From the NCBI RefSeq assembly GCF_029846635.1, contig NZ_JARVTG010000002.1:310001-374000 (forward strand): a stretch of 64,000 nucleotides of DNA, in the 5' to 3' direction. The DNA comes from Pokkaliibacter sp. MBI-7. Its GTDB lineage: Bacteria > Pseudomonadota > Gammaproteobacteria > Pseudomonadales > Balneatricaceae. The translations under genes were made by a program, and so were the position numbers. Of the stretch, positions 62,163-64,000 are shown piece by piece (position 1 is the first letter of the stretch; each line of letters begins with the position of its first letter). The notes beneath the pieces are model-generated. The model had not been told where the DNA came from, made no database searches, and worked only from the letters and a program-made list of their open reading frames with translations.

Positions 62163-62238
62163 GTCCCATTCGTCTAGTGGCCTAGGACACCGCCCTTTCA
62201 CGGCGGTAACAGGGGTTCGAACCCCCTATGGGACGCCA
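62163..62238 (+). tRNA. tRNA-Glu (TTC), copy 2
   Basis: Identical to copy 1, anticodon TTC, 76 nt with CCA. Confidence 0.97.
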
Positions 62239-62249
62239 TCCTTTGAGAT

Positions 62250-62325
<76 letters not shown>

Positions 62326-62342
62326 AAAGGACAGTCCAGTAT

Positions 62343-62418
62343 GTCCCATTCGTCTAGTGGCCTAGGACACCGCCCTTTCACGGCGGTAACAGGGGTTCGA
62401 ACCCCCTATGGGACGCCA
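62343..62418 (+). tRNA. tRNA-Glu (TTC), copy 3
   Basis: Identical to copy 1, anticodon TTC, 76 nt with CCA. Confidence 0.97.
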
Positions 62419-62429
62419 TCCTTTGAGAT

Positions 62430-62505
<76 letters not shown>

Positions 62506-62546
62506 ATCCTTATTATCAATATTTTCAATTATAAATTGATGTGCTT

Positions 62547-62564
62547 GCCTGATTTCAGGCTTTT
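62547..62564 (+). terminator. Terminator of the tRNA array
   Basis: GCCTGA (62547-62552) and TCAGGC (62555-62560) form a compact stem followed by TTTT, 42 bp after the last tRNA. Confidence 0.7.
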
Positions 62565-62631
62565 CGCATTTCTTGCCTTGTCTGAATTGTTCTGGCAGCG
62601 TTGATGTTGATTAGCGGAAGGAAGGAGTGGT

Positions 62632-63378
62632 ATGAAGCGTTTGGTTGTGGCTTCTGGTGCATTGGTGGCTGTTGTTTCAGTTGTTGTGGTGTATTTCCTG
62701 GTGAATGCAGAGAGTTTGCATCAGCAGGGTGCTGAGTCGTTTCAGGATTTTGGCTATAAGGTTGTGCCTCTCGCGCAGGGGCCGGTTGCGGAGGAGCAGA
62801 AGGCTCCTATGAATCCCGATGCGGTGCCTCAGCCTTCGCAGTCTACACAAGCGCAAATAATTACCGGTCTGCAAGCCGAAAAGCAGGTGCTTATTGGTCA
62901 AGTAGTCAAGTTGCAAGGCGAGGTGGATGCTTATAAAAAACAAGTGGGTGAGCTGCAGTCCAGGTTGGATGTTTACTCTGCTCCGGTGCTACCTCAGGGG
63001 GTGACACAGTCTGCGTTGCTTGGTCTGTTAAATCAGGTTCCGGAGTTACAGGTGTTTACGGGGTATCAAAAGGAATTGATGGGGGTGATGGCTTATCGTG
63101 AATATATGCGAATCGTTGCTGAGTATGGTGTGCTTTTAACGCCGCGAAAGCGTGATCAGTTGATTCGAACCGGGTTGTCACGCTATGCGTTTTGTGTGGC
63201 GGATGCGGTAGATGTGATTGCTAACGATGCGGGGGAGCGCAATAAGTTGCGCAATTACATCGAAAAGGGGCAGGAAGATATGGCCACGCCTCTGCAGTCA
63301 GACCTGGTTAAGGGGCTGCTCCCCTGCAAGAGGAGTCTGGATGACTACGTGGCCAGAGATTTGATGCCGGCGGGATAA
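62632..63378 (+). CDS. Unknown membrane-anchored coiled-coil protein (248 aa)
   Basis: This protein has one N-terminal hydrophobic segment (residues 4-25) and an otherwise soluble body, so it is probably anchored in the inner membrane facing the periplasm. A Pro/Gln-rich linker (about 55-75) is followed by a coiled coil (QIITGLQAEKQVLIGQVVKL to LQSRLDVY, about 75-115) and a helical C-domain with two cysteines (FCVAD near 187, LPCKRS near 232). The ribosome site GGAAGGAG is strong. No family is recognised. It is a single gene after the tRNA array. Confidence 0.72.
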   Translation: MKRLVVASGALVAVVSVVVVYFLVNAESLHQQGAESFQDFGYKVVPLAQGPVAEEQKAPMNPDAVPQPSQSTQAQIITGLQAEKQVLIGQVVKLQGEVDAYKKQVGELQSRLDVYSAPVLPQGVTQSALLGLLNQVPELQVFTGYQKELMGVMAYREYMRIVAEYGVLLTPRKRDQLIRTGLSRYAFCVADAVDVIANDAGERNKLRNYIEKGQEDMATPLQSDLVKGLLPCKRSLDDYVARDLMPAG

Positions 63379-63390
63379 TCCTCTAAAGGA

Positions 63391-63732
63391 TTACTCGCCT
63401 TTTTTGCGTATCTTGCCTAGTGCAGCTGCGCGCTTGGCATCTTCGCGAGCGCGTTTTTCGGCTGCTTTGGCAGCTTTCTTGTCCAGATAAGTTTGCTCTC
63501 TTTCGGTCTGGAATTGTTCGTAAGTTTCCTGGCGCTGTTTGTCCTTATCGCGCTTGCTCTTGGCCTGCTCTTTGAGCTCTTCTTTCAATTGGGAACTGCT
63601 GTCCTCAATTTCTTTGCTCAGCTCGGCAAGGCGTTCCTGCTTTTCGCGATTGATGGTTTCTTCCAGAGCCTGCAGTTTGGCTATTTGGGTTTCGAGATCC
63701 AACGTAAAACTCTCCGCCTGCAGCGATGTCAT
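63391..63732 (-). CDS. Unknown small charged coiled-coil protein (113 aa)
   Basis: A soluble, almost wholly helical product rich in Glu, Lys, Gln and Ala, with heptad-like spacing from residue 15 onward (IAKLQALEETINREKQERLA) and a very basic end (KRAAALGKIRKKGE). No signal or membrane segment. The ribosome site before ATG 63732 is poor, lowering confidence in the start. It is convergent with the 248-residue gene, their stops only 12 bp apart. No function is assigned. Confidence 0.6.
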   Translation of the reverse strand: MTSLQAESFTLDLETQIAKLQALEETINREKQERLAELSKEIEDSSSQLKEELKEQAKSKRDKDKQRQETYEQFQTEREQTYLDKKAAKAAEKRAREDAKRAAALGKIRKKGE

Positions 63733-63872
63733 TGGGTGGGTTGAAAAAATGACGCTTATTATAGTCGTTAGATGGCGGTTTGGCTATCAAGTCGTGGTGT
63801 GGATATTGAGTAAGTTCGGAAGGGTAGGGTATTTGTCCGTAGCGGTCTGTAGTAGAGAGACTGGTTGTCTAA

Positions 63873-63901
63873 TTGTTCATCAGAATAGTTTTCTGTATAA
63901 T
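63873..63901 (+). promoter_or_regulatory. Promoter and leader at the right edge of the window
   Basis: TTGTTC (63873-63878), 17-bp spacer, and a perfect TATAAT (63896-63901) form a sigma-70 promoter pointing out of the window. At least 90 nt of non-coding, GC-rich leader follow, starting near 63908, before the window ends. The downstream gene is unknown. Confidence 0.55.
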
Positions 63902-64000
63902 GTTGCGCGACTTGTGCCGGGTTGGGATTTACGTGCCAGTGCGCCCCTCCGGACTAATATTGTCAACCCCTGTTACTACTGGCTGGCAGGTGAACCTGAT

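Noticed and set aside
63940..64000. TPP riboswitch because the window ends in a GAACCTGAT string
   Set aside because: The required upstream CTGAGA box is absent and the sequence is cut off, so the match is probably chance.

Overview
The window looks like chromosomal DNA of a free-living, metabolically versatile gammaproteobacterium, most likely of the Oceanospirillales/Pseudomonas-like part of the class. This rests on gene content: a MexEF-OprN-type efflux operon, a glucan biosynthesis protein D, a gcdHG pair, gltX followed by a tRNA-Ala/tRNA-Glu array, and Klebsiella-like assimilatory nitrate/nitrite genes under a sigma-54 promoter. Base composition is moderately GC-rich by eye. No species is claimed. 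There is no prophage, CRISPR array or complete insertion sequence; one MITE-like element is present.

Layout. 1-2759: end of an unknown gene, then an overlapping pair, an M81 (MlrC-type) hydrolase and a D-threonine-aldolase/D-serine-dehydratase-like PLP enzyme. 2760-3412: a MITE-like repeat and a 69-residue unknown protein. 3413-8245: nitrate/nitrite assimilation (nasC-like, nirB, nirD), preceded by a sigma-54 promoter and a structured leader ending in an intrinsic terminator, which suggests ANTAR-type antitermination. 8270-12044: a thiol/peroxide stress region with an Rrf2 regulator divergent from a CPYC flavoenzyme across a 12-bp palindromic operator, an exported esterase, and two nearly identical ohr genes with related operator-like palindromes. 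12045-19009: an RND efflux operon behind three operator-like palindromes spaced about three helical turns apart. 19414-30526: DedA protein, OpgD, DdlA, HisN-like phosphatase, quinone oxidoreductase, unknown membrane protein, DUF1993 plus TetR, an MFS exporter and a GAF-GGDEF diguanylate cyclase.

30578-38710 is a molybdenum-linked region: LysR, a bestrophin-family gene interrupted by an in-frame TGA, moaA, and two convergent FdhF/YdeP-type molybdopterin oxidoreductase genes. The second of these carries a 4-bp duplication frameshift. 38876-44847 is an L-rhamnonate cluster: a LysR regulator divergent from the transporter, dehydratase, aldolase and lactaldehyde dehydrogenase. Together they would turn L-rhamnonate into pyruvate and L-lactate. 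45240-47261: DUF1330 protein, flavodoxin-fold oxidoreductase and LysR.

47385-55605 holds glycine/serine metabolism: sdaA-glyA-gcvH-gcvP on the minus strand and gcvT divergent on the plus strand. Then come dacB (PBP4), gcdH-gcdG (glutarate degradation), a SelT/SelW-like protein, gltX, a tandem array of four tRNA-Ala(GGC) and three tRNA-Glu(TTC) genes with a 180-bp period, and two small coiled-coil proteins of unknown function. The window ends in a promoter-like leader whose gene lies outside.

No wholly new multi-gene system could be demonstrated. The most promising items are the nas leader, the regularly spaced efflux operators with a small ORF in the leader, the ohr duplication with its shared palindromes, and the two cleanly interrupted genes next to moaA.
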